This document shows, piece after piece, positions 15,076 to 28,423 of a stretch of 64,000 nucleotides of DNA. The position numbers were made by a program, and so were the translations under genes. Position 1 is the first letter of the stretch, and every line of letters starts with the position of its first letter. The stretch comes from Adineta steineri (taxonomy: Eukaryota; Rotifera; Eurotatoria; Adinetida; Adinetidae). The notes beneath the pieces were generated by a model. That model was not told the origin of the DNA and made no database searches. It worked only from the letters and a program-made list of their open reading frames with translations. The DNA is taken from NCBI GenBank assembly GCA_905250115.1, contig CAJNOI010000031.1, positions 467,278-531,277 of the forward strand, read 5' to 3'.

Positions 15076-15657
15076 TAATTAAAAAAAACTGACATTAAAT
15101 TCTATGTTTCAGAAGCTTATTTTCTTACTAGATCGATCTTCAATTGTTTAAATACATTATTCGTAAATCAGAAGATTACCAAAATAAATATTTACCAAAA
15201 ATGTAGTGAGTAACATTTATAGAAATGTGTTTATAACCTTTATAAATAAGCATTGTGTACTATTTAAGCTTTTCTTAATCTTTGTGACGTGTTAAATCAA
15301 TAGATGAGTGTTTTCGACATAAAGTTTCAATTTTAAGTCATGTCCTTCCCACTCTTCTAAGCATCTGTTTTTTCCCATAAGGGGATTTTATGCATGGAGG
15401 TGTGAGAAAATCTAGATTACTTATAAGGCAAGTAAAAACCCTATCGATTCTATTCATTTAATCAATTGATATTTGAAATGAAAAAAGGAAAGAATATTTA
15501 TTTGACATTTGAATATATACCAAGACTAAGAATATAATTCTCCGGAAAAAAAATATATATGCAAAACTTGTTATTTTCAAAGAGATTTGTATTTGTCTTA
15601 AGACAAATAATAATTAAAAAAATAGATAGATAAAATACAAGGTATGAAGACAGAAAT
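15076..15657. other. non-coding spacer between convergent genes
   Basis: AT-rich; must contain the 3' ends of both neighbours. Nothing else seen. Confidence 0.5.
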
Positions 15658-16349
15658 TTAATAGCACTCTGTTATCGTTGATACGGTATTTCCTTCTCTA
15701 CGTGTTACAGTTCGACAGTTTTGATGAGAAGAACCAGATGTATGAACATGAAAATTTCCATTGCCCCCGAATAAATCACTACCAAAACCAGCATCGCCAA
15801 AATCACCGAATATCTCATCGAAACCAAAATGATTTCCATCAGAGAAATACCCAGTGTCATCATCATTATCATCATCGAACGCTGAACCGAAATCGAAATT
15901 AAAATGATCATGATCAGCATGATGAAAATGAGATGATGCTGAATCAAAATGTTGAAAAAAATCATTCATATTAAAATGAAAACCAGAAAAACCATCTTGT
16001 TTCGATGATGATGATGTATAGGATTGATGGCCTTGAGTATCATATTGACGACGTTTAGTTGGATCACCTAATACATCATATGCTTCAGCTATTGCACGAA
16101 ATTTTTCTTCAGCTTTAGGTTCTTTATTTTTATCTGGGTGATATTTTAAAGCTAGAACAAAAAAAATAAAAATTTATTAAAAAAAAAACAACATATTTTT
16201 ATTTCTATACCTAATTGACGAAAACGTCTTTTAATATCTTTATCACTAGCATCTCGTTTTACACCTAATACTTCATAATAATCTTTAGCTGCAACTGCAT
16301 TTAAGCAAATAATTAATGTAATAAGTTGTATCCATATGGCAGTATCCAT
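15658..16349 (-). CDS. DNAJB9: ER-lumenal J-domain co-chaperone, DNAJB9/ERdj4-like
   Basis: Two exons on the minus strand, 16211-16349 and 15658-16151 (intron 59 nt), 210 residues. Residues 1-21 are a signal peptide ([16 protein letters not shown]). The J domain follows directly (about 23-88) with KDYYEVLGV and an intact HPD at 51-53, the Hsp70/BiP-stimulating motif. A Gly/Phe then Asp/His/Phe-rich middle part follows. The C-terminal [18 protein letters not shown] closely matches the conserved tail that I know from vertebrate DNAJB9, which argues for this subfamily over other ERdj proteins. Expected role: recruiting BiP to unfolded or ERAD clients and repressing IRE1. A longer in-frame start at 16469 exists, but it would bury the signal peptide, so 16349 is preferred. 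Confidence 0.93.
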
Positions 16350-16880
16350 CGTTTCAAATGATTGTCTGCTAGTTAAACTATGAAAGGATGGTACTATATA
16401 TAGATGGATGATGTTTTCGTCTTCTGTTCTGATATCATTTGTTATGTAAGTTATACCATTATACGTCAAACACGAACACGTTGATGTTGCTAACGACTAT
16501 TGGTTAATAAATAATCAGTAAAATAAAATCTAATGAAATATATATTGATCATATAGAATAAATATTTTCCAGAATTCACTATTTGTTTAATAGATAAACC
16601 AAATTATATAGGAATATACAAATATATAGATGTCGCTAATAAATGAAATTTTAATAAATCTTTTATATATTTATCTTAAAAAAATAAAACTATATTTAAA
16701 AAAAATACAAGCTTTAATATAATATCATATTAAGAAAACCTTCAAATCCGCCATATTGATTATCAATCCTCTATGTCGATGTATTTCATATTAATCAAAT
16801 ACAATTATTTTCTATGCGCGTTTGTTGCTATGTTATATCTTTCACTTAACATTCATTAATCAAACTAGACTAAAGAAAAT
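16350..16880. other. divergent intergenic region
   Basis: 530 bp between the DNAJB9 start (minus) and the next start (plus); likely the shared promoter region. AT-rich. No ER-stress element that I could identify with confidence. Confidence 0.4.
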
Positions 16881-17288
16881 ATGCCACAACAAAATGAATG
16901 TTTATCATTTTCATCAAATCTATTTGTTTCACATATTGATTATTCCGAAGCTCAAAATATCCTTGAATTAACTACAACGAAACAAAAACAATTCCGTCGA
17001 CAACGTTCACAAAATTTATTTAAACAAGTTTTACTTAATCAAACCTATACACTTGTATGTCAATTATTAGATTCTGATTGTTCTTATTCTACTAATCAAT
17101 ATCAATCTTCATCACATTTAACAATTGATACAAATAAACGAAAATTATCATCTGATGATCATGACTTACAACCATTACTGAAAAAATCCAACAGCCTGAT
17201 GGATAAATGCTATGATATCACAAATGATAATGATGTTTTACAATTTCTTCGTGAACTCAATTCAGTGAAAGTAACATCCAGGTATTGA
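16881..17288 (+). CDS. uncharacterised polar protein
   Basis: An open frame of 135 residues with codon usage like its neighbours. Near the stop, CCAG/GTATTG is a plausible donor (17282) and a T-rich tract ends in CAG at 17337. The spliced version (16881-17281 joined to 17338-17404) stays in frame and gives 155 residues with a different tail; I cannot decide between the two. Features seen: a basic helix-like stretch (KQKQFRRQRSQNLFKQVLL, about 35-53) and a KRK...LLKKS segment (about 88-105) that could serve as a nuclear signal. No family recognised. Confidence 0.6.
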   Translation: MPQQNECLSFSSNLFVSHIDYSEAQNILELTTTKQKQFRRQRSQNLFKQVLLNQTYTLVCQLLDSDCSYSTNQYQSSSHLTIDTNKRKLSSDDHDLQPLLKKSNSLMDKCYDITNDNDVLQFLRELNSVKVTSRY

Positions 17289-19763
17289 AAATAAGAGACA
17301 GACATTTTTGTTTTGTTTTTTTCTTTGGACACTTCAGTTCTATACACATGAACTTTAGTAATGACAATGAACACAATATGGCAATTATTATCTTCGTCGT
17401 GTAAGTCAATGTATAAACAAAACAAACATTTGTATCATTCGGTGAATGAACTTTCTTGTTTTTGTTTTCTCTTTTTCGTAAATTTATCAGATATGTTGTA
17501 GTGTTTAATAAATCAGTCCGAAAATATATAAATACAGGCAGTGTGCCTAAAAGAAACTTGATTTAATTCAAATTCCTGGTGTTATCATATGTATGGGTAA
17601 ACATATATATTATGAATTTTATGTTTTATTTCTTTTCTTCATTTTAATTTTGCGAAAGAAAAGATTATCACAATCCATGGTACCATTGAATACAAATATC
17701 ACACAAAAAGAAAATCATAAGTTTATTTTTCTTCTTATTTATCTTTTTTTTCTACCCATAGAATCATTATCTTCTCTCTCTGTGAATATATATCTTTATT
17801 TACGACAACAGATCATTATGAGAAAATATTCAAAAGGTAATGAATTAATATTTAAGATAAATATACATTCTTGAATAATAATAGATATAGAAATATATTC
17901 AGGAGTTAAGCTTTACATATTTAGATGAAGATTGTTAATCATTGAAAGTGTTTGTAATCAAAAAAGAAAACATCTAATTCGTTATTATTCAATATACAAA
18001 TACAATTGTCAAGACCAATGTCGTATGAAATATTTTCGAACTTGTTTTATTCTTAATATCATACTTTAGGACATATATGTGAAATAAAGTGAAAAGCATA
18101 TTCATTGCTATGAAAAATTGATTTATATATTCGAAAATCCAAATAGGTGAATACAATAATAGTATATTTCGAAATATTCTAATTTTTAGTGATACAAATT
18201 CAAGACTTTTTGGGAAATAAAAAGTAATGCTCTAGCTTTTGCTCAATCATAATAAAATATTAACAGCTTTAAAATATTTTCAAAAGAATTTAGTTTTTAT
18301 TCACACAATCAATCGGAATATATAGGATAAATATTCAGATTAGAGCTAGAATAATACAATGTATTAGATATCAATCATGAAATAAAAAGAGTAAACATGA
18401 ACTAATCTGATTTCATGCAGTCAAATGGAAACTATTGGATTATCAAACATAGAATAACTGTACCTAAAATCTAATTAGAATGAATTTGTTTAATATTCTT
18501 TGTAATTTCCATTTATTTTATCTAATAAAAAATAAAAGAAATATAGCTAAAAATGATATTATTTTTATATTTCTGATTTATCTTCAGCTGATCAGTCTTT
18601 TTTTGGTAAACAAATTTTCATGTTACGACATGTTCGTCACCGTGAGTTAAAATTCAGTAAAAAGAACGAAGATGAAAATAAATTTAGTATCAACAAATGA
18701 AATAAAAACTTCTCAACGTTGTCATAAGTAATTAGAATTCATTAGCAATAATTCAAGTAACATTTGTTCGTTGTATATTTATTCTTTCGACTATAATTGC
18801 TGTTTGGCGTGTTGTCGAAGAAACAAAACAAATTTATTATTGATATTTACTTCTTGTGTTGAGTCCTATGTAACTGTTTATTCACGCAAAGGATATGGTT
18901 AAAAATCAAAGGTTTTGTCCATTAGCATTTTCTTATTTAATTGGAATTGAATCATAATTATCATTCATCATTATTATCAAACTAGACAAGGTTGCCATTA
19001 ACAAATCAACAAATGCATTTTTTATTGATTTTAATGAAGATGATAGCAAGTCTGAAGAAAGAAATATATACGTATGATTAAACGAAAACGTGCTCTTTCA
19101 ACAATATTAATAACGACAAAAAAAATAAGATTTATCTTTAGCAGAACTATTAAAAACACCCTAAGGAATTATATCGAAAATAAAGTTCATTGAAAATGTC
19201 AAATCTACTTGAAATTCTTTCACTAAAAAAATACACTTATGCAATAATTATGAGTTCGAACGTTGAATTGATTCTTAAAAACTTGATAATATTTCAATAG
19301 TTGCATTAGTAAACAATATATATTCTTTAATAGGCCATTAAGTTTTTCAGAAATAAACTATAAAACTTGACATTTGAAAGATTTTCTCTTTTAAAAATGA
19401 TTTCCGTTCATTTGTGATTGACAATAAACTGCATACTGAATTATAAATAATAAAACTCCGGGTAACACACAACAATTCAATTTCTTTCTTTCAAGAATAG
19501 CTTTTAATCTTAAACAAAACTAACGATTTTTCTAGAAATATAAAACAAATAAACATTTATCAACAAATAACTTTACTTGCTCTTATAATAAGGCGATGGT
19601 TGCTACTTGAAAGTGAAATAACTCCTGAGGAACTTTCACAATTATTATTAGTAAAATTATCACATTAAAAAAAATTTCTCTTGTATTTCTGCTGATATAA
19701 TTGAATTTTTGGAAGATTAGGACAAATGTAAGATTAAGTATATTAGTACTTCTTCTTTGGACA
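17289..19763. other. gene-poor AT-rich region
   Basis: Apart from the possible short 3' exon of the preceding gene (17338-17404) I find no coding exon or RNA gene. Open frames here are short, hydrophobic and T-driven. AT content is higher than around genes. Confidence 0.5.
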
Positions 19764-19966
19764 TTACCTGGGCAGACAAGAAACGAAAAATACGGCGTTT
19801 CTATGCCTGAAGAAAAATTCTTTTTTTGTAGAAAAAGTCGAGTTGCTAACAATAAATGGTGTCTCCATCATTTTGCTTTCAAAAACACCTTTTTTTCGTC
19901 GCGTAAAAAGCGCACATGTTTACACCCAGAAACGCTGTTTTTTTCGCTCTTTATCTGCCTGGGTAA
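19764..19966. mobile_element. MITE-like element with terminal inverted repeats
   Basis: The two ends read TTACCTGGGCAG... and ...CTGCCTGGGTAA in opposite orientation. Aligned over 40 bases (from 19763 inward and from about 19967 inward) they agree at about 31 positions, sharing the blocks GGCAGA, CGAAAAA and GCGTTTCT. The interior (about 120 bp) has no conserved coding frame. The size of about 203 bp and lack of a transposase fit a non-autonomous DNA transposon. The termini TTA/TAA would fit a TWA target (PIF/Harbinger type), but a clean duplication is not visible. Confidence 0.6.
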
Positions 19967-22401
19967 GTGTAATATAATTCTATCTTGCATTTATAATATC
20001 ACGTGGTTGAAAATATCGCTTAGTTATAAAACAAGATATTTATGTAGTCCATCTGATTTTTGAGGAATGTGAATGTCATTAGTTCCTCAAGACATACCAT
20101 TGTTTTTTTGTTTTCGTGCTTATATTTTATCTTATTCAACAATGTTTTTTACATCAAAAAATAGTCTTATTATTATACTCAAATGGTATCGTATAACAGT
20201 TATATTAGCAATAACAATATCATCGATATCAAGATGGAGAATTAATTCATATTATTCTAATAAATACAAATTGAGAAAAACAAAGATAGTTATAATAATG
20301 GCAATGCATTAGTTTGATTTGAAATAAAAGAAATACGGAAGTTTTCTAGTATTTATTTATTTCTACATAAATTTCATCAATATCGAACTTATAGAATTCA
20401 TCATACCATTAACGTGAAGTTTTTCCATCGTTTGAAGTGCTTAGATAAATACTTCATATTTAAAGTAACTATTCACATCTATTGAATAGTGATATAATTA
20501 CTAACATATATATATATATTTATACTATATAAAATTTCTATCAATATTACTTATTTACAGATGAATAAATTACGATATTATCTTATGATAAACATCAATT
20601 ATAGCGGATTCTTTTTTTTTTCTCTTTAGGAAACAAAACCTAGAAGAAGATGATTTCTAAATCTATTACCTTAATACAAAATGATAAGGTCGCATCTAAA
20701 TACATGACAAGTCATGAAATCTTAATCATAAAATTATTGATAATATAACTACCGCTACAATCTCTATCTCATGAGAAAGAAAAAGAACTATTCTGCCGCC
20801 TATGCGTCTATAATACTATATGTAAATATGATAGATTTTTTTTTAAGTAAGTGATTGATAAGATAATCAGAAACATCTGTTGCAATTTTATATGACTACG
20901 ATGAATGTAATAATCAAAAAACCTAGTTACCTGAAAAATAGATTTCAATTTCTAAAAAAATTCATTTTTTTTATCTATCATGGGATTATTTCTATTAATT
21001 AAAAATATAGTTTGGATAAAAAACATCGAGCATTTTATGTTTAAATTAAAATTTCGTCCTAAATTTTATATGTATATATACTATTCACCTATATTAATAA
21101 TTAAAAATAGATTATTTTTAGTAATAATCAAAATCATTCATAAAATAATCTTGTTATTAATGATGGCATCGATGATTAGAAATAGTTATTTCTAGAAATT
21201 TACACTCAATCATACTTTTATTATTCAATAATTGATTTCTTGTTGCACGAATAAAAATGAACGGAAGAAGATAAGATTTTTATCTATGGTGATTTATAGA
21301 AATCAAAAGGTGCCCTAGAGCAAAAAATATTTTGCTTTTTTCTGATGAAAAAAAACTAGAAAGAATTATTTGAATATTAACTAATCATTCATCCATTGAA
21401 TTTATTTTTCATTATTCAATGAACTAAATTCATTTAAAAACATCAAACATCTTCAAGAAAGAAAATATCTATATAATTTAATTTAGGAAAAATCAATTTT
21501 TTTCTTCTTTTCAAAATACATATACACTAATGTGTTTGTTTTTTCTTCTATCAATCAAATTACAATTTGGACTAGTTAATTCAATTTTTCTTCTGTTTAA
21601 ATATGTATATCATATAATCAATGCGTCAGCTAAAATAGATTCGAACTTCATATACTTATCTAAAGACAACATTTGTCACCAACGGTATTTTTTGATGATA
21701 TTGACAATGGACATTTAGGGACTCGTGGCATATTACAGCTGCCGACTGTAATGAAATGTCTCGTGAATATCTTAATAATCCTTAGAGATATAAAATTGAC
21801 ATCAATCCCAAGAAAGAAATGATTAAAAAAAATATTTAATTATTTTCTTAATAAAAAAATATTTTTCTCATGTATTTTCAAGAGTCTAGATAATCATACA
21901 AGATTTTCAGTATAGAATTGTTAATATAAACAAGTTTGACTTTTATATTATCTAGAATATCAATATTGATATTTCTCTATCTTTTTCTTCTTTTAAGACA
22001 AACAATTAATAAACTAATTTGAAAAAAGAAACTTCTGATCTTTTAAATAAGATTACTAATTTTAAAGGTAATAGAAATATTGATATTTGTTTATTAATTA
22101 ATTTCTTTTTTTTTTATTAACATTTTCTTGAAATAAGAAACCAACGATGACTTATCACAAATCAATTACTTTAACAGATTGTAACAATAAATCGCCCATT
22201 TTTTTTTCATCTTATTTCATTTGTTATTACATCATTCATCTAATATCTGTAGATATGTTTATTGATTATCAAATGTCGATTTCTTTCTCTATTTGTCTAT
22301 CTCAGAGAATTAGTCGAGCATTGCGATCAATCGATCGAAAGCAATAGCACAGAAGGAGGTCTCCCTAAGGTTGTTGCTTATTGCCGTTACTGGTAAGACA
22401 C

Positions 22402-22440
22402 AAGAAGAAGAAGAAGAAGAAGAAGACGAAGACGAAGAAG
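22402..22440. repeat. GAA/GAC trinucleotide repeat
   Basis: About thirteen units, mostly GAA with interspersed GAC, in the exchanger upstream region. Confidence 0.8.
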
Positions 22441-24164
22441 AAATGATAGAAAAAGTGCGAGAAAAGAATGACAATAATACTACTAGAGGCATACAAACAA
22501 CGTTCGTGCGCAGACACATACATAGATAGATAGATATATATACAAGTGTAAGACAAAAGCATCGTAGCAGTGGATTTGATTTCTGTATATAAATCTAGAC
22601 AATAGATAAGTAATGAGGCAAGAAGACAGATTTATTTTTCGATAAGATCTAGTATATGAACCAAATAAGAGTATGTCATCGAAAGAAATTATAAATGCGT
22701 CATTGTCAATGTGAACTAGATATATATGAGAAATCTTCAATCATCTTGAAATCTCTTACAATTAGTGCATCTATCAATCCGTCTATCTATCTATTTATCA
22801 ATCTTTTTCTTCTACGTTATTAATGATCATCATCATTTATCGCTACGAATGCCAAATTTATATATGTCAAAATCTGATGAAATAGTAAGCGATCTAGTTT
22901 TAACTGACAATTGTTCGACTATGGATGTGTTAATTGATCTCTATCTCATCGTTTTCTTCTTTCGTCCTCGATGTGTCGAAGTCAAGTCTCAATCTATTCA
23001 TTCATTGTTGAAAGATGTGCATGCCCTCGACATCCTTTGCTTTTACGAACACATATCTGAGGAAATTGTGCCATCGTTCGTACTATGACGACCACGAACT
23101 ATTGTTATCCTTTGAAGACAAAGAGAAAGCAAAAATTTCTTGCATTGCATAGTATTATTTTGAAAATCATCAGTAGCAATAGTAGCAAAAGACACGCAGC
23201 ATGCGCGAGCAAGCAGCAAATATTGATTGAAGACGACAATTTCTTTGCGCTTCGCTCTCATTTCTCTCTCTCTCTCTTTCTCCCCCTTCTCCCTCTTTCT
23301 TGGTTCTCTAAAACCGAAGCATCGTCTTCATTTCTTTCTCTCTTTAGCTTCTTATTCTCGCCTTGGTCTCCGATATCTATGGTTAAGATCGTTTCTTTTA
23401 CTATTGCCATGTATTTCACTCGTTACCATTGCTGGCAGATTGGCTTATAGATCATGCTCGTTATATGGCATGGCAATAAGATGTTAGTTTGTAATCCACC
23501 ATCCGACAGAAGTAGAAACAGCAGGAAAAATTGTTCCCTTGTCGATCGATATTATTCCGACATTTAGAAAAAAATGCGACTATATTTTACCTCTGTGTTG
23601 CCTCTAGTCTGTGTCTTAATAAATATATTATAGATAAGAAAGATATAGATTCTCTGTTGCATATCTTTTGCTTGTTACTATCATCATCATCATCATCAAC
23701 AATGTTGTTTTGTCTTGTTATTATCGTTATCAGCATTTTATAATATTGTATTGCTAACCAATCTGCAAGATAACTGTTGTTACTACTATAAGAACATCAC
23801 ATTTCTTGTTGTTGTTTTCTTTTATTTGTTCTGTTTGACATTAGTAAGAAAACGTAAGCTATATGAGATTAGACTTGTAGTTTTTTTTTTATTGATAAAT
23901 ATACGTTCGCCGACTTCCTTATCACTATATTAGATTTTGATGGGAAAAGCTGTTTGTCACTTTTATGTTTTACTGTGCACACATCATTGATACTCTTTAA
24001 GTTTGCATTTTGGAAGAAAGTGTAAGAAGAGGAAGTGTAGGCATTAGGATAATCGTCGATGAACAACAGTGCGTAAATAAATGACTGAATGAATAAATAA
24101 ATGAATGACAGATAGGCATCGTATTGTGAGGGAGAAAAAAAGGAAATCGAGAAAAAGAAAAGAG

Positions 24165-24571
24165 GTAAGTACTATGAACATTTTTGTCTAAGTTATATTA
24201 TATGCGTGGGTATATGAGTGCGTTTATAACTGAATCAATTGAGTTGTAGTAGAGTAGTAGTGTTGTTGATGTTTGCTGATTGAATTCCCGATTTGTCGCT
24301 CTGTCTACTACAATCACGATCTGATTTTCTTCTCTCTTCATATTTTTCTCGTTTTTCTTTTTTTTCTCCGACTTTTTTTTTACCGTAGACGATCTAACTG
24401 TCGTTGTTCCGGATGAAAATATATTTCCTCTTTTTGATATTATAAAAAATCGAGACGAGTACAACGGAAAGAATTTCACCATTGAATGGTGTTACAGTAT
24501 TTCTTCATCTTCTTCTTCTTCATCATTATAATTATTCTTTTTTTAAGAATGTGAGCCGTACATTCTTCTAG
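24165..24571 (+). promoter_or_regulatory. candidate 5'-UTR intron of the exchanger gene
   Basis: A strong donor (AAAGAG/GTAAGTA) at 24165 and an acceptor (CATTCTTCTAG) ending at 24571, twelve bases before the ATG. This suggests an untranslated first exon in the GA-rich block near 24.1 kb. No transcript evidence. Confidence 0.4.
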
Positions 24572-24583
24572 TTTGGCTCATTC

Positions 24584-27500
24584 ATGATGCATTCTTATTG
24601 TCATATAATATTATTATTGATTTTATTTATAACATTGAGTATTGTTCATGGAGAAACAATTCTTAATCAATATAATATTTCATCCTCCAATACATGCTCA
24701 AAAATTCGAACGAATTGTACCCAAGATGGTATTATAATTCCTCTATGGCGTCCCCAACAAGGAATATCAACTGGTGATCGATTATCTCGTGCTATTGTTT
24801 ATCTATTAGCACTTATTTATTTATTTATCGGTGTTGCTATTATATCAGATCGTTTTATGGCTTCAATTGAAGTTATAACATCACAAAAACGTGAAATCAG
24901 GAAAAAAAATCCCGATGGTACAATATCAGTAACAACTGTTGCAGTATGGAATGAAACAGTATCAAATTTAACTTTAATGGCATTAGGTTCATCAGCACCT
25001 GAAATTTTATTATCAATTATTGAAGTTGTTGGAAAAAATTTTCAAAGTGGAGATCTTGGTCCAGGTACAATAGTTGGTTCAGCAGCATTCAATTTATTTG
25101 TTATTATTGCTATATGTATTATGTGTATACCAGCCGGTGAAGTTCGTCGTATACGTCATCAACGTGTATTTTTTGTTACAACAGCTTGGTCAATTTTTGC
25201 TTATATATGGTTATGGGCAATTGTAGCAAAGATTTCTCCTGGTTATATTGAAGTTTGGGAAGGAACATTAACATTTTTATTTTTTCCATTAACTGTTTTT
25301 TCGGCATATATTGTTGATACAAAAGTGGGTCAATTTATACGTATACGTATAACATCACAAAAACAAGTTGTTCAATTAGAAAATCATTCATCAATGCCAT
25401 TACCAATAACCTTAGATACGTCAGGTAATATAGAAGATAATGAAGAAAAATCTATGATCGATGGTTATACGAAAAATTCAGCAACAACAAATGGAAATGA
25501 TACAATACGTGGAAGAAAATCTTTATCAACTCAAAAATCTATATCAGGTGGTGTATTTGATCAAACAGGTAGTACAATACATGGAGTTGATGATAATACG
25601 ATAGCAGATCATATTGAATCACAACGAAGACAAGAATTTATAAATATATGGCAAGAATTACGTAAAAAATATCCAAATCATGATATGCATACATTAAATG
25701 ATATGGCTGCAGTTGAAATGATGAATCGTGTACCAAAATCTCGAGGTAAATTTATATTCAATGAAAAATTCTAATAACAATAAAAATTTTCTTTTCTTTA
25801 AAGCATATTATCGTATTCAAGCAACAAAACGTTTAGGTGGTGGCGGTGGTGGTACAAATCTGAAAAAGAAATTTTTAGAAAAATTAAATGAACCCGATGA
25901 AATTGATTTGGCAGAAAAACAAAATTTAATTAATGATACAACATCACATATAAGTAAAATACGATTTGAACCAAGTCATTATACAGTTTTAGAAAATGCC
26001 GGTTATGTTACATTACATGTTCTACGCTCAGATGGAAATCTTCAAAATACAGTTTATATTGATTATATGACAGAAGATGGAACAGCAACACATGGAGGTG
26101 ATTATGAACAAGCTGAAGGTACTTTAATTTTTTATCCAATGGAAACACATAAACAAATACAAGTTAAAATTATTGATGATGATATTTTTGAAGAAGGTAA
26201 ATTATTGATTTTCATTCAAAAACAAAAAATATATTTTTTATTTCTTCTATTTAGATGAACATTTCTCAGTTAGATTAAGTAATCTTAAAATCAAAGATAA
26301 TCAAGGACGTTTAACACCAGGATTATTTGATAAAACTGTACAATTAGTTGAACCATCAACAGCTATTGTTATGATTATTGATGATGATCATGCTGGCATG
26401 TTTGTAATTGATGATAATGAACGAACAGTTATAGAATCTGATCGTTCTATAGAAATTAAAGTTTTACGAACATCAGGTGCTCGTGGTCGTGTACGTGTAC
26501 CATTTAAAACTGAAGATGAAACAGCTATAAATACACGAGATTATATTGCAAATCATGGTGAAATTATATTTGAAAATAATGAAAATGAGTATGTATATAC
26601 ATATATATTAACGGATCTGTTTTTGATTATAGAAAAATGTTCGAGAAAAGAAAGAAATTAGTTCTGGTTCGTTGAAATTATTAAAGGTTTTTTTCCATTT
26701 GCTTTCTATTTAATGAGAATCTGACTCGCACGTCTGGTAAATATTATGTCAATAGAACTAGTAGTGTTCGAACGACAATCGGCTAATTGCAATGTTGCTA
26801 AAGGATAAATTGACTTTTTCTTTACATATGTTTTACACTCGTATTTACTCTTGTCAAAAGCAAGAACATTTCTAATCGGAAAAGATAAATGGAAAAATAT
26901 GCCTTTCTTTTTTTTCTCTTGTTTATAGAAAAACAATAACAATTGAAATAATTGATCGTGATCAATATCAACGAAATGAAACGTTTCTTGTTCATATAGG
27001 TGAACCAACATTAATCAATGATGATAATGAAATTGAAAAATTAGGTAAATGACATTTATTTATTTGATGTTTACTAGACTATATATATTTCTATAGGCAT
27101 GAGTGAAGAAGAAAGATTAATTGCTGATTTAGGTAAACCTAAATTAGGTGATAAACATACAGTTCGTATTCGTATACGTGAAAGTAAAGAATTTAAAGTA
27201 GGAAAAAAAACATTTTTTATTTTTCAATTTATATATATTTTTTTTCTCTCTCTAAAGAATGCTGTTGATAAAGCATTATATAAAGCAAATACAGCTATAC
27301 TTGTCGGTACATCAACATGGTTAGAACAATTTAAACAAGCATTTAGTGCTAAAGGTATATAATATAGAATAAATATATTTAATTAAATAAATATTGTTGT
27401 TTGTTTTGTTAGAAGAAGATGATGATGATGGATTAGGTGATTCAAAAGATGATAATAATGAATCTGCAACATGTAAAGATTATATAATACATTTCATAAC

Positions 27501-28245
27501 TTTTTTTTGGAAATTTTTATTTGCTTTTGTTCCACCAACAAGTAAAAAAATTCTTCCGAAAAAATAAATTACATCATTTTTTTCATCTCCTTCATATAGG
27601 TATTGCTGGTGGCTGGGTTTGCTTTTGTGTATCGATATTATGTATTGGAGGATTAACTGCTCTTATTGGTGATTTAGCAACACAAGTAAATAAGTTATTT
27701 TTTTTTGTTTTCTTATCATTCTATATTATTCTATAGTTTGGTTGTACTGTTGGTCTAACAGATACAATGACAGCTATTGCTTTTGTTGCATTAGGAACAT
27801 CATTACCAGGTATAAGAGATTAATATTATAGAAAGAAAAGAAATATTCTATTCCGTTTTTGTCTATAGATACATTTGCATCAAAAGTTGCTGCAGAACAT
27901 GATAAATATGCTGATAGTTCCGTAGGAAATGTAAATGGTTCAAATGCAGTCAATGTTTTCTTAGGCATCGGTTTACCATGGGCTATATCAGCCTGGTATC
28001 ATTATTTTAAACAAACAAAATTCGAAGTGGAAAAGGGTTCATTAGCGTTTAGTGTAACTTTATTTTGTTCATTTGCAGGTGTTGCTGTAACTCTTTTAAT
28101 GTTAAGACGTTTGAAATGTTTTGGTGGAGGAGAATTAGGTGGTCCTCTAAAATTTCGTCTTATATCAAGCTTTTTATTTGTTTCACTTTGGATTTCTTAT
28201 CTGGTATTGAGTGGCCTTGAAAACTATTGTCATATTAATGTTTAA
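24584..28245 (+). CDS. SLC8A1: plasma-membrane Na+/Ca2+ exchanger (SLC8/NCX/CALX family)
   Basis: Ten exons: 24584-25745, 25804-26196, 26255-26588, 26929-27044, 27097-27197, 27258-27354, 27413-27541, 27600-27685, 27737-27809 and 27869-28245 (955 residues). A signal peptide (about 1-23) precedes the N-terminal membrane helices. The alpha-1 repeat has GSSAPE (135-140) and GTIVGSAAFNLF. A long cytoplasmic loop contains two Calx-beta Ca2+-sensor domains (DDDIFEE and DDDHAGMF acidic clusters). An EEDDDDG acidic stretch and C-terminal helices follow, with the alpha-2 repeat ALGTSLPDTFAS (824-835) and GNVNGSNAVNVFLG. All transport-site motifs are present. It should extrude Ca2+ in exchange for Na+, opposing the signals calcineurin reads. 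The 340-nt fourth-exon-preceding intron stands out; the others are 50-60 nt. Assignment to SLC8A1 rather than another SLC8 paralogue cannot be made from sequence alone. Confidence 0.96.
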
Positions 28246-28423
28246 AAACATTTATGTCTTTCCGTCATATGCGCATGAGTGTGTATGTGTGTGTGAGTAT
28301 TTTTCTCATGTCGGTATATAATTTATTTTTATTTTGCTGTTTGTTTATTGTCTTATTTTTACATATAAAATAATAAAAAGAAATAATATAGAACAGAACG
28401 GTGCATATCAGAATATTTTAAAA

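Larger units (their letters stand above)
19967..24583. other. long non-coding region upstream of the Na+/Ca2+ exchanger
   Basis: The first 2.3 kb is AT-rich with short hydrophobic frames I do not believe. From about 22.3 to 24.5 kb the sequence becomes richer in G+C, with GAA/GAC and CT tracts (CT-rich at 23260-23340), similar in texture to the block before calcineurin. No exon of a protein was found. It probably holds promoter and 5'-UTR sequence of the exchanger gene. Confidence 0.5.

Noticed and set aside
19701-20063. 120-codon plus-strand open frame
   Set aside because: It runs through the inverted-repeat element and its codons follow the TIR sequence; an element-derived chance frame.
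20073-21718. Several short hydrophobic plus-strand frames (20073-20312, 20980-21195, 21530-21718)
   Set aside because: Rich in codons forced by A/T runs, with no signal peptide logic or conserved motif; not distinguishable from chance.
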